Assembly (NCBI GenBank): GCA_018066965.1
Contig: JAGPVP010000061.1
Location: 1 to 64,000 of the forward strand
From: Zhongshania sp.
GTDB taxonomy: Bacteria; Pseudomonadota; Gammaproteobacteria; Pseudomonadales; Spongiibacteraceae
DNA: 64,000 bases
Direction of reading: 5' to 3'
The notes under the pieces are model-generated. The model did no database searches. It was not told the DNA's origin and saw nothing but the letters and a program-made list of their open reading frames with translations. Shown one piece after another: positions 8,567 to 16,421 of this stretch. Made by a program: the position numbers and the translations under genes. How positions within the stretch are numbered: position 1 is the stretch's first letter; the number at the start of each line of letters is the position of its first letter.

Positions 8567-9385
8567 CTAATCAAACCAGTCCAGCTCTTCCTCTGATGAG
8601 CTTTCCTGCCCAGCCACCACTTTGTCTACATACACTACAATAATCGAAATATTATCATTGCCGCCGGAATTATTCGCCATTTTCAGCAATTGGGTGGCCG
8701 CCGCTTCGGGATCCGCTTGGCAATGGCCCAAAACTTCCGCTATTTTGCTATCGTCGACCATGCCGGTAAGGCCATCTGAACACAGCAAGTACACATCGTC
8801 GTCGCGTAATAAGGCTTCTAGCAAATCAACTTCAACAATGTCGGCTAAACCTAAAGCGCGGGTAATCACATTTTTATTACGGGAGTGACGCGCCTCTTCC
8901 TCGGAATATACTTTGCGATCAAGCATTTCTTGAACCAGCGTATGATCGGTAGTCAGCTGCTCTAAAAATCCGTCCCGAAAGCGGTACAAGCGTGAATCGC
9001 CGACATGTGCTACCGCGATTCGACCGCCCTCGAAACTAGCCGATACTAGTGTGGTACCCATGCCCTGACGCGCGGCGTTCTGCAGCGCATCCTCATAAAT
9101 AGCAGCATTAGCCGCGTAAATCGCATCGCGCAGCACTAAGGTCTGCGCCGAAAACTCTGACATTTCCGCAACGCTGTCGTCGCTATCGTGATCCTTTGCC
9201 AAAAACTGCGTGAATCCCTCTATCGCTAAGGCACTCGCGACTTCTCCCGCATTATGGCCGCCCATTCCATCAGCAACCAATACATAGCCCTGAGCCGCCG
9301 CCACATGAATCGCATCTTCGTTATGGTCGCGCACTCGGCCGATATCGGTAACGCCAAAAGCACGAATTATTGTTTGCTCTTCCAT
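8567..9385 (-). CDS. PP2C-family Ser/Thr protein phosphatase
   Basis: A 272-residue metal-dependent phosphatase of the Stp/PppA type. Diagnostic motifs are DIGRVRDHNED near the N-terminus, VADGMGGHNAGE, HVGDSRLYR, TTDHTLVQEM, LLCSDGLTG and GGNDNIS near the C-terminus, which supply the aspartates that bind Mn/Mg. I chose the ATG at 9385 because the longer frame (from 9466) adds 27 residues that do not resemble the family. It would dephosphorylate proteins recognised by the neighbouring FHA protein. The partner kinase must lie elsewhere. Confidence 0.9.
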   Translation of the reverse strand: MEEQTIIRAFGVTDIGRVRDHNEDAIHVAAAQGYVLVADGMGGHNAGEVASALAIEGFTQFLAKDHDSDDSVAEMSEFSAQTLVLRDAIYAANAAIYEDALQNAARQGMGTTLVSASFEGGRIAVAHVGDSRLYRFRDGFLEQLTTDHTLVQEMLDRKVYSEEEARHSRNKNVITRALGLADIVEVDLLEALLRDDDVYLLCSDGLTGMVDDSKIAEVLGHCQADPEAAATQLLKMANNSGGNDNISIIVVYVDKVVAGQESSSEEELDWFD

Positions 9386-9541
9386 GATTTTACGCTTAGT
9401 TAATGGTGAAGCCTGAGTATAGACACCGGTTTTTAGAATGGTCAATGTCGGCAGCGAATAGAACACTAAACTACGAGGCGGGCGGCGATTAAAATAGCTC
9501 GCCTAGGATGTTTGAAATGGACTTGGGATTACTGACGAAAA

Positions 9542-9844
9542 TTAACTCCCAGGAAAAAGCCTTGCCCACGACGATACGTCCCCGACTAATAAACTCAAGC
9601 CTTGCCGCCCTGGCTTCACACAGATGCTAGCCGATAACAGCCCGGCTAAGTGCGCCGCGCGCGGCGAAAAATAAACAACCAGTTCACAGTGCAAACGCCC
9701 CTCAGATTCATGACGATAGTACACTGCCCAATCATTGAGGTTTGGCGCCTCAGCATACGCAGTTAATGCCCGCCTTTTCATTTCATCTAAAACCGCATCA
9801 GCGAGCATGGCGTCACCAAGACTACAACAATACCAGCTTTTCAT
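9542..9844 (-). CDS. Hypothetical protein, about 100 aa
   Basis: I do not recognise this protein. From the ATG at 9844 it starts MKSWYCCSLGD and has a pair of adjacent cysteines near the N-terminus, a predicted alpha/beta composition (LHCELVVYFSP) and a conserved-looking GLLSASICVKPG segment. The sequence GAGG lies 7 bases before this ATG, which favours it over the upstream TTG at 9871. It ends the transcript of, or follows, the sigma-54 activator gene, separated by 46 bases. A role in the same sulfur response cannot be excluded. Confidence 0.55.
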   Translation of the reverse strand: MKSWYCCSLGDAMLADAVLDEMKRRALTAYAEAPNLNDWAVYYRHESEGRLHCELVVYFSPRAAHLAGLLSASICVKPGRQGLSLLVGDVSSWARLFPGS

Positions 9845-9890
9845 TTCCATCCTCGCCACCGTGCGCTCCAAATTATTTTGGACTGTATTT

Positions 9891-11201
9891 TTATACTATT
9901 GCGACGCCTATTTTTCTGTAAAACGAACGCAAACTAATACCGGCAATTTCTGCCGCCCGCGCCTTGTCGCCGTCGCAATGCGCTAACAACTTATGTAAAT
10001 AACGCGACTCCCTAGTTTTTAAATCTTGCCAAGACTCTGGCGATGTAGTTTGTTGTGGACGCACATCTAGCAAACAACGCTCTAATATTTTTACATCAAT
10101 AATATTTGAATGTGCAAAAATTATTGCGCGCTCTAAAACATTGCGAAGCTCCCTGACATTTCCTTCAAAATAGCTTTTTTCTAGCACTTTAATCGCCGAC
10201 TCAGTAAGGTGATACATATCTTTTTTACTGAATTTTTCCAGTATAGATTTAGCGATAAGAGCAATATCTTCACCGCGCTCTCGCAAAGGTGGAAGCACTA
10301 TCGGAAAGGCATTTATTCGATAATAAAGGTCTTCACGGAATTCGCCACTGGCAACACAGGCAGATAAATTTTTATGGGTGGCGCATATTAATCTAAATTG
10401 TGCCCGCTTAAGCTCAGTACTGCCCACGGTTCGATACGTGCCGGTTTCAATCAAGCGCAATAATTTGACCTGCATCCCCATTGATACGTCGCCAATTTCA
10501 TCTAGAAATAGCGTGCCGCCTTCGGCCGTTTCCAACAAACCGTGTTTATTTGATGTCGCGCCGGTAAACGCTCCCTTAACGTGGCCGAATAACTCACTTT
10601 CAAACAGGGTTTCGGTGAGGCCCGCGCATTCAACCGTGACCAAAGGTCGACTGCTGCGACTGCTCGCATCATGAATCGCTTTTGCGGCCAACTCTTTACC
10701 GGTGCCAGATTCCCCCATCAGCAATACCGAGGTATCTCTTGCCGCCACCAAATTAATCATTTCAACCAGGGTATTAAATGCGGGACTGCGGCCAACCATC
10801 GTCTGCGTGCTCAATTCAGCGCTGGCAATATGAACGGGCTTAAGAATTTCTACAAAGTACTTTAGCTCACCGTCATCGCCACGGATGGGCAGCATTTCAA
10901 CGTCGACATGCTCCTTGCCCCGTGGCGTGCTATGAACGTGCAGCACGCGCTCTTTATTGCCGGAGCTTTTACAGGCCGCCAGCGGGCAGCTTTCACCAGC
11001 TTGGTCACAAGGCACTTGGTAACCGTGGGAGACTTGGTAGCAACGCGCCCCCTTATCGACATCAATTTCGCCAAAGGTTGAACGGTATAGCTCATTCGTT
11101 GCCAATATTCGGTAGTCAGCCGACACCAATATGGCAGGGTAATCGAAGCCATCGAGCATATAGGCAACGTCTTTGTCTGAATCTTTAGCGATAAGCTGCA
11201 T
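9891..11201 (-). CDS. Sigma-54-dependent activator, FisR-like sulfane-sulfur sensor
   Basis: A 436-residue transcription activator. The PAS-like N-terminal region (about 10-125) carries cysteines at 54, 65, 72 and 77 when counted from the ATG at 11201. The spacing of the first three (11 and 7 residues) equals that of Cys53, Cys64 and Cys71 of the known sulfane-sulfur sensor FisR. The AAA+ domain follows with Walker A GESGTGKE at 163-170 and the sigma-54 contact loop GAFTGA at 210-215. A Fis-type helix-turn-helix ends the protein (KARAAEIAGIS). The longer frame from 11273 adds 24 non-conserved residues. It is divergent from the bd oxidase/persulfide dioxygenase/SQR operon, whose promoter region has a -24/-12 element, so it very probably activates that operon when persulfides rise. 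Confidence 0.9.
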   Translation of the reverse strand: MQLIAKDSDKDVAYMLDGFDYPAILVSADYRILATNELYRSTFGEIDVDKGARCYQVSHGYQVPCDQAGESCPLAACKSSGNKERVLHVHSTPRGKEHVDVEMLPIRGDDGELKYFVEILKPVHIASAELSTQTMVGRSPAFNTLVEMINLVAARDTSVLLMGESGTGKELAAKAIHDASSRSSRPLVTVECAGLTETLFESELFGHVKGAFTGATSNKHGLLETAEGGTLFLDEIGDVSMGMQVKLLRLIETGTYRTVGSTELKRAQFRLICATHKNLSACVASGEFREDLYYRINAFPIVLPPLRERGEDIALIAKSILEKFSKKDMYHLTESAIKVLEKSYFEGNVRELRNVLERAIIFAHSNIIDVKILERCLLDVRPQQTTSPESWQDLKTRESRYLHKLLAHCDGDKARAAEIAGISLRSFYRKIGVAIV

Positions 11202-11287
11202 GGCATTGTCATTTCTGTCATTTATTTTTGCCAATAATGGCAATTCGGCAGCAACTTTACCAGCACAACGCAAGCGAAGCGCATTGT

Positions 11288-11311
11288 GTTTATAAAATAC
11301 TATATATAAAC
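11288..11311. promoter_or_regulatory. Candidate upstream activating sequence (inverted repeat)
   Basis: The inverted repeat GTTTATA, 10-base spacer, TATAAAC lies about 40-60 bases upstream of the -24 element of the sulfide operon promoter. Its position and symmetry suit a binding site for a Fis-type activator dimer. The assignment is inferred, as AT-rich palindromes can arise by chance. Confidence 0.35.
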
Positions 11312-11349
11312 CAATGACTTAATGTGTATAGCCACAAGTATTACATGCA

Positions 11350-11365
11350 TGGCATGTGCATTGCT
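11350..11365 (+). promoter_or_regulatory. Sigma-54 (-24/-12) promoter of the sulfide operon
   Basis: The sequence TGGCATGTGCATTGCT has GG at -24 and GC at -12 separated by exactly 10 bases, matching the sigma-54 consensus. Transcription would start near 11376, about 80 bases before the first gene. It lies between the divergent sigma-54 activator gene and the operon. An imperfect palindrome, ACATGC-atg-GCATGT, at 11343-11357 overlaps the -24 box. Confidence 0.8.
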
Positions 11366-11455
11366 CTATGGTAGTAAGTGCCATTGGCGAAACGTGCGAC
11401 AGCCACCGGATGAAAAATCGAAAACAGTAGCGCAGCTCTCATTAGGATGATCAAT

Positions 11456-12799
11456 ATGGATTTCGACCCCTTCATTTTGGCCCGCATCCAATTTGCGACC
11501 AATATAAGCTTCCACATCCTGTTTCCGGCCATATCTATAGGCCTCGGCTGGATTCTGCTGTTCTTTCGGCTGCGCTTCACCCAAACCGGCGATCAAGCGT
11601 GGGAATACGCCTACCAATTTTGGGTAAAAATCTTTGCCCTCACCTTTGCCATGGGAGTGGTATCGGGCATTACCATGAGCTTTCAATTCGGCACCAACTG
11701 GCCGGGCTTTATGGAAAAAGCAGGCAATGTGGCCGGGCCGCTACTGGGTTACGAAGTCCTAAGCGCGTTTTTCCTCGAAGCCTCTTTTCTCGGCATTATG
11801 TTGTTCGGTAAAGACCGCGTCTCTAACCGTATGCATTTAATCAGCTCCTTCTTGGTAGCCTTTGGCACTACTTTGTCGGCGTTCTGGATTCTCAGCCTTA
11901 ACTCGTGGATGCAAACCCCCACCGGCTACTATCTGGAAGACGGCGTGGTCATGGTCGACAGCTGGATGGAAGTGATCTTTAACCCCTCCTTCCCCTACCG
12001 CTTCTTCCATATGCTCATAGCTTGCCTATTGACCTCTGCCTTTGTGATTGCCGGTGTTAGCGCCTGGCGGGCACTGCGCAATGTCGACGGCCCCGCTACG
12101 TGGAAGGTAATGAAAACCGGTGTGATGATGGCCGCCGTGCTGGCCCCTATTCAAATACTGGTTGGCGACTTTCACGGTTTGAACACCTTAGAACATCAGC
12201 CCGCCAAAATTGCGGCGATGGAAGCGGTATGGGAAACCGAGAAAGGCGCGCCCTTTACACTATTTGCGCTGCCCGACGAAGAAAGTAAATCCAACCGCTA
12301 CGCCATTGAAGTGCCCTACGCGGCGAGCTTTATTCTCACCCACGACCCAATGGGCGAAGTAAAAGGTCTCAATGAATTTGAGGGCGAGCACCCACCCGTT
12401 GCCATGGTGTTTTGGTCCTTTCGCGTAATGTTAGCGATGGGCGGCCTAATGCTACTGGTGTCGTGGTGGGCGGCGTGGCAAATGCGGGGCAAAAGCACAG
12501 CAACAAAACCGCTGCTATACGCCTTATCAGCCATGACATTCTCAGGCTGGATCGCCGTGTTAGCGGGCTGGTATGTGACCGAGATCGGCCGTCAGCCGTG
12601 GATTGTCACCGGCGTGCTCAAAGTAGAAGACGTGGTGGCCGATCACAGCAGCGCGACCGTGGGCGGCACCTTGGTCGGCTATATATTGCTCTACGGATTT
12701 TTATTGGCATCGTATATCGGCGCCCTACTTAACTTATCGCGCAAACCCGCTGCGTCACTCAACCTGACCGCAATCAACACAAACAACAAGGAGGTCTAA
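11456..12799 (+). CDS. cydA: Cytochrome bd (CIO-type) quinol oxidase subunit I
   Basis: A 447-residue membrane subunit carrying the haems and quinol site of a bd-type terminal oxidase. The N-terminal PFILARIQFATNISFH segment contains the haem b595 ligand His, SFPYRFFHM holds another haem ligand His, and GRQPW is the conserved Q-loop/helix motif. The segment DFHGLNTLEHQPAKIAAME and the short Q-loop are typical of the cyanide-insensitive (CioA) branch. An AGGA at 11444-11447 is correctly spaced for the ATG at 11456, so I prefer it to the ATG at 11447. It heads an operon with subunit II and sulfide-oxidation genes. Bd oxidases are known to resist sulfide, which fits. Confidence 0.92.
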   Translation: MDFDPFILARIQFATNISFHILFPAISIGLGWILLFFRLRFTQTGDQAWEYAYQFWVKIFALTFAMGVVSGITMSFQFGTNWPGFMEKAGNVAGPLLGYEVLSAFFLEASFLGIMLFGKDRVSNRMHLISSFLVAFGTTLSAFWILSLNSWMQTPTGYYLEDGVVMVDSWMEVIFNPSFPYRFFHMLIACLLTSAFVIAGVSAWRALRNVDGPATWKVMKTGVMMAAVLAPIQILVGDFHGLNTLEHQPAKIAAMEAVWETEKGAPFTLFALPDEESKSNRYAIEVPYAASFILTHDPMGEVKGLNEFEGEHPPVAMVFWSFRVMLAMGGLMLLVSWWAAWQMRGKSTATKPLLYALSAMTFSGWIAVLAGWYVTEIGRQPWIVTGVLKVEDVVADHSSATVGGTLVGYILLYGFLLASYIGALLNLSRKPAASLNLTAINTNNKEV

Positions 12800-12802
12800 G
12801 CA

Positions 12803-13795
12803 ATGGAATATTGGCTGCCAATAATTTACATGGGCATCATGGGCCTAGCACTGCTGATCTACGTGATTCTCGATGGCTACGACCTTGGCGTTGGCATGTT
12901 AGTGCCACTGGCTGACGAGGCCGAAAAAGACATGATGATCGCCTCTATTGGGCCCTTCTGGGACGCTAATGAAACCTGGATCGTGCTCGGTGTTGGCGTG
13001 CTGCTTATCGCCTTCCCCATCGCCCACGGTATTATTCTCACCAGCCTATATATACCGGTAACGATTATGCTGATGAGTTTAATCCTGCGCGGCGTGGCCT
13101 TTGATTTGCGAGTAAAAGCCGGTGACCACCGTCGCGGTCTGTGGAATAAAGCCTTCTTTGCCGGCTCCTTAATCGCCTCTTTAGCACAAGGCTGGATGCT
13201 CGGCGCCTATATCACCGGCTTACAACACAACACCACCAGCTTATTGTTTTCCGCCCTCATCTCCATGACCCTACCCGCGCTTTACCTAATATTGGGCTGT
13301 GGCTGGCTACTAATGAAAACCGACGGGGATTTGCGCAACAAGGCTATCGGCTGGGCGCGCATGGCAATCTGGCCCATGGGTTTGGGGCTATTTATGGTGT
13401 CTATCGCCACCCCACTAGTGAGTAGCACCATTGCCGAAAAGTGGTTCCGCCTACCCAACGCCCTGTACTTAATGCCCATACCCTTAATTTGTCTATTTTG
13501 TTACGGCGTCATTGTAGTGGCATTAAACAAACCCACCGTGCTCAGCAAGGGTTACAGCTGGCTTATCTTTGTCTGCACCGTCGCCATCTGCTTAGTGGCA
13601 AGTTTGGGGCTGGCTTACAGTATCTTCCCCGACATTATTATTGGCGGCCTCACTATTTGGGAGTCTGCCGCCTCGGTGAAATCACTGCAATTTACCTTGG
13701 TGGGCGTGGTCATCACCTTGCCCGCCATTTTGTTTTACACGTTTTTTGTTTACCGAATATTTCATGGCAAAGCCACCGCTTTGTCTTATGAATAA
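12803..13795 (+). CDS. cydB: Cytochrome bd (CIO-type) quinol oxidase subunit II
   Basis: A 330-residue, eight- to nine-helix membrane protein that pairs with the preceding subunit I. The start MEYWLPIIYMGIMGLALLIYV and the DGYDLGVGML motif near residues 25-34 are family marks, as is WDANETWIV. A strong AAGGAGG lies 9 bases before the ATG. The gene begins 3 bases after the subunit I stop, so the two are translationally linked. Length fits CydB/CioB. Confidence 0.93.
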   Translation: MEYWLPIIYMGIMGLALLIYVILDGYDLGVGMLVPLADEAEKDMMIASIGPFWDANETWIVLGVGVLLIAFPIAHGIILTSLYIPVTIMLMSLILRGVAFDLRVKAGDHRRGLWNKAFFAGSLIASLAQGWMLGAYITGLQHNTTSLLFSALISMTLPALYLILGCGWLLMKTDGDLRNKAIGWARMAIWPMGLGLFMVSIATPLVSSTIAEKWFRLPNALYLMPIPLICLFCYGVIVVALNKPTVLSKGYSWLIFVCTVAICLVASLGLAYSIFPDIIIGGLTIWESAASVKSLQFTLVGVVITLPAILFYTFFVYRIFHGKATALSYE

Positions 13796-13813
13796 ATCTG
13801 GAAAGGAGATTGA

Positions 13814-14710
13814 ATGATGACTACATTACCCTTTAAAGCCGATTTGTCTGTAAAACCTGTGGTACTCGCTTTTTTTGACGAGCCCACCAATACCTTTAGC
13901 TATGTGGTAAAAGATCCCGCATCTACGGCCTGCGCGGTGGTCGATTCCGTTATGGAAATTGACTACGCGGCAGGTCGACTCAGCCTGAATGGCGCCGATA
14001 AAATTATTGACTATATCCGCAGTCAAAATTTAGAGCTGCAATGGATTATCGAAACCCATGTCCACGCCGACCATCTATCTGCCGCGCCCTATATTCAAGA
14101 ACATCTAGGCGGCAAAATTGGCATTGGCGCCGAGATCACCACGGTGCAAAACACCTTTGGCAAAATCTTTAATGAAGGCACCGACTTCTGCCGCGACGGC
14201 TCCCAGTTTGATCAACTTTTTAATGATGGCGATGAATATCTGGTTGGCGAAATGCGCTGTCACGCTCTCCACACCCCCGGCCATACGCCGGCCTGTATGA
14301 CTCACATCATGGGCGACGCCTGCTTTGTTGGCGACACCCTGTTTATGCCCGACGGCGGCAGCGCACGGGCCGACTTTCCCGGTGGCGACGCAAAAACACT
14401 TTACCAGTCCATTCAACGTATTTTGTCTTTTCCCGACGAACTGCGCCTATTCATGTGCCACGACTACATGCCCAATGACCGCGACGTTGAATACCAGACC
14501 ACCGTAAAACAACAGCGCGAAAACAATATTCACGTTCACCAAGGCATTAGCGAAAGTGACTTTGTTAGCATGCGCGAAAAGCGCGATGCAACGCTGGGTA
14601 TGCCCAGACTGATATTACCCTCACTGCAAGTAAATATGCGCGCCGGTCACTTACCCAAGGCAGACACCAACGATGTGGTCTATCTAAAATTACCACTGAA
14701 CCTACTTTAA
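13814..14710 (+). CDS. MBL-fold persulfide dioxygenase (ETHE1/Blh-like)
   Basis: This 298-residue metallo-beta-lactamase-fold protein oxidises glutathione persulfide to sulfite. The metal-binding motif HVHADHLSA is at residues 82-90, with HTPGHTPACM, a GDTLF segment and MCHDY supplying the remaining ligands; dioxygenases of this group use a single Fe(II). The sequence AAGGAG precedes the double ATG. The gene lies 18 bases after cydB and 35 bases before the SQR fusion gene, so sulfide oxidised by SQR can be passed on to it. Some members also carry a rhodanese domain; this one does not. Confidence 0.9.
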   Translation: MMTTLPFKADLSVKPVVLAFFDEPTNTFSYVVKDPASTACAVVDSVMEIDYAAGRLSLNGADKIIDYIRSQNLELQWIIETHVHADHLSAAPYIQEHLGGKIGIGAEITTVQNTFGKIFNEGTDFCRDGSQFDQLFNDGDEYLVGEMRCHALHTPGHTPACMTHIMGDACFVGDTLFMPDGGSARADFPGGDAKTLYQSIQRILSFPDELRLFMCHDYMPNDRDVEYQTTVKQQRENNIHVHQGISESDFVSMREKRDATLGMPRLILPSLQVNMRAGHLPKADTNDVVYLKLPLNLL

Positions 14711-14745
14711 ACCACCAACACAACCGGCCAAATTAGGGAGTTACG

Positions 14746-16410
14746 ATGAACATTAAAGAATTGAATGCCAACTTAAGTGTCTCTGAACAAATACTGCCCA
14801 GCGATATTAGCGAGCTAGCAAAACGCGGCGTGCGAACCCTAATTTGTAACCGGCCCGACGGCGAAGGTTCAGACCAGCCACTATTTTCTGAAATAGAGAA
14901 GACGGCCACCGAACACCGCATTCAATGCCACTACCTGCCAGTGATCACCGGCAAAGTGAATGACGAAGACGCTGTCACCTTTGGCGAATTACTGACGAAC
15001 GACGGCCCCATTCACGCCTACTGCCGCAGCGGCATGCGCTCTACCATCCTGTGGGCATTGAGCCAAGCTAAGCAAATTCCGCTCACCGAGATTGTTGCCA
15101 CCGCCAAAGCCGCGGGCTACGACATGAGCGCCGTGGCCGCCCGCATTGCCGGCAAGAGTGGCGAGATGGACGCGATGCGAAGCTACGACGTGGTTATTGT
15201 AGGTGGTGGCGCCGCCGGCATCTCGACCGCAGCCAGCCTGCTGGCCAGAAACAACGCGCTATCTATTGCCATTATAGATCCCGCCGAAAAACACTATTAC
15301 CAACCCGGCTGGACCTTAGTTGCCGCAGGCATTTTTACACCTGAACAAACCATGCGCGACATGGCCTCGCTGATTCCCAAAGGCGCCGACTGGATCAAGG
15401 CGGCCGTTGCTGCTTTCGACCCCGACAGCAACACCGTTACCCTTGAAGGCTGCCGGCTCATTAAATATACCCGCCTTGTGGTAGCGGCCGGCATAAAGCT
15501 GAACTGGGACGGCATCGAAGGCCTTAGCGAAACTATTGGCCGCAATGGCGTAACCTCTAATTACCGCTACGATCTCGCCCCCTACACCTGGGAATTAGTT
15601 CGCAATTTAAAAGGTGGCCGCGCCCTGTTTACCCAGCCGCCTATGCCCATTAAATGCGCCGGCGCACCGCAAAAAGCCATGTATTTGTCTGGCGACCACT
15701 GGTACAGAAATCAACTTATTGACAAGGTTAATATCGAGTTTTACAACGCCGGTGCCGTGCTATTTGGGGTAGCGGCCTACGTGCCCGCGCTTATGAAATA
15801 CGTCGAAAGATACCAAGCGGAATTAAAGCTTAACCACAAACTGGTGCGCATCGACGGCGACAAAAAAACCGCCTACTTTGAAACCGCCACCGCCGACGGC
15901 GGCACCGAAATTATCAGCCGTGAATTCGATATGATCCACGTTTGCCCACCGCAAACCGCGCCCGACTTTATTCGCAGCAGCCCGCTGGTCGACGCCGCTG
16001 GCTGGGTGGATGTAGATCAATACACTTTACGCCATACGCGCTACAACAATATTTGGTCGCTGGGCGACGTCGCCAATGCGCCCAATGCCAAAACCGCCGC
16101 CGCTGCACGGGTGCAAGCACCCATTGTGGCCGCCAATATCATTGCCGACATCAAGGGCACGCACAAAGTTGCTCACTACAATGGCTATGGCTCCTGCCCA
16201 CTAACGGTAGAGCGCGGAAAAATTGTACTCGCCGAATTCGGTTACGGCGGAAAGCTTTTACCGAGCATGCCCAAATGGATATTAGATGGCACCAAGCCGA
16301 CACGCGCCGCGTGGTTTTTAAAAGAAAAATTGCTACCGCCGATCTACTGGCAGGGCATGCTCAAGGGCAAAGAGTGGTTAGTAAATCCCGTGATGAGCGA
16401 TGAAGCCTAG
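14746..16410 (+). CDS. Fused DUF442/phosphatase-like domain and sulfide:quinone oxidoreductase
   Basis: This 554-residue protein joins two functions. Residues 1-140 form a dual-specificity-phosphatase-like (DUF442/Blh N-terminal) domain with the loop YCRSGMR, i.e. Cys93 to Arg98, proposed in relatives to act on persulfide rather than phosphate. Residues 147-554 form a flavoprotein with the FAD motif VIVGGGAAGIS. The active-site cysteines Cys304 (KCAGAPQK) and Cys484 (GYGSCPLT) mark a type II sulfide:quinone oxidoreductase. It would oxidise H2S at the membrane, pass electrons to quinone (then to the co-transcribed bd oxidase) and hand persulfide to the dioxygenase. The start has a GGGAG ribosome site. 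Confidence 0.9.
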   Translation: MNIKELNANLSVSEQILPSDISELAKRGVRTLICNRPDGEGSDQPLFSEIEKTATEHRIQCHYLPVITGKVNDEDAVTFGELLTNDGPIHAYCRSGMRSTILWALSQAKQIPLTEIVATAKAAGYDMSAVAARIAGKSGEMDAMRSYDVVIVGGGAAGISTAASLLARNNALSIAIIDPAEKHYYQPGWTLVAAGIFTPEQTMRDMASLIPKGADWIKAAVAAFDPDSNTVTLEGCRLIKYTRLVVAAGIKLNWDGIEGLSETIGRNGVTSNYRYDLAPYTWELVRNLKGGRALFTQPPMPIKCAGAPQKAMYLSGDHWYRNQLIDKVNIEFYNAGAVLFGVAAYVPALMKYVERYQAELKLNHKLVRIDGDKKTAYFETATADGGTEIISREFDMIHVCPPQTAPDFIRSSPLVDAAGWVDVDQYTLRHTRYNNIWSLGDVANAPNAKTAAAARVQAPIVAANIIADIKGTHKVAHYNGYGSCPLTVERGKIVLAEFGYGGKLLPSMPKWILDGTKPTRAAWFLKEKLLPPIYWQGMLKGKEWLVNPVMSDEA

Positions 16411-16421
16411 GAAATAACACT

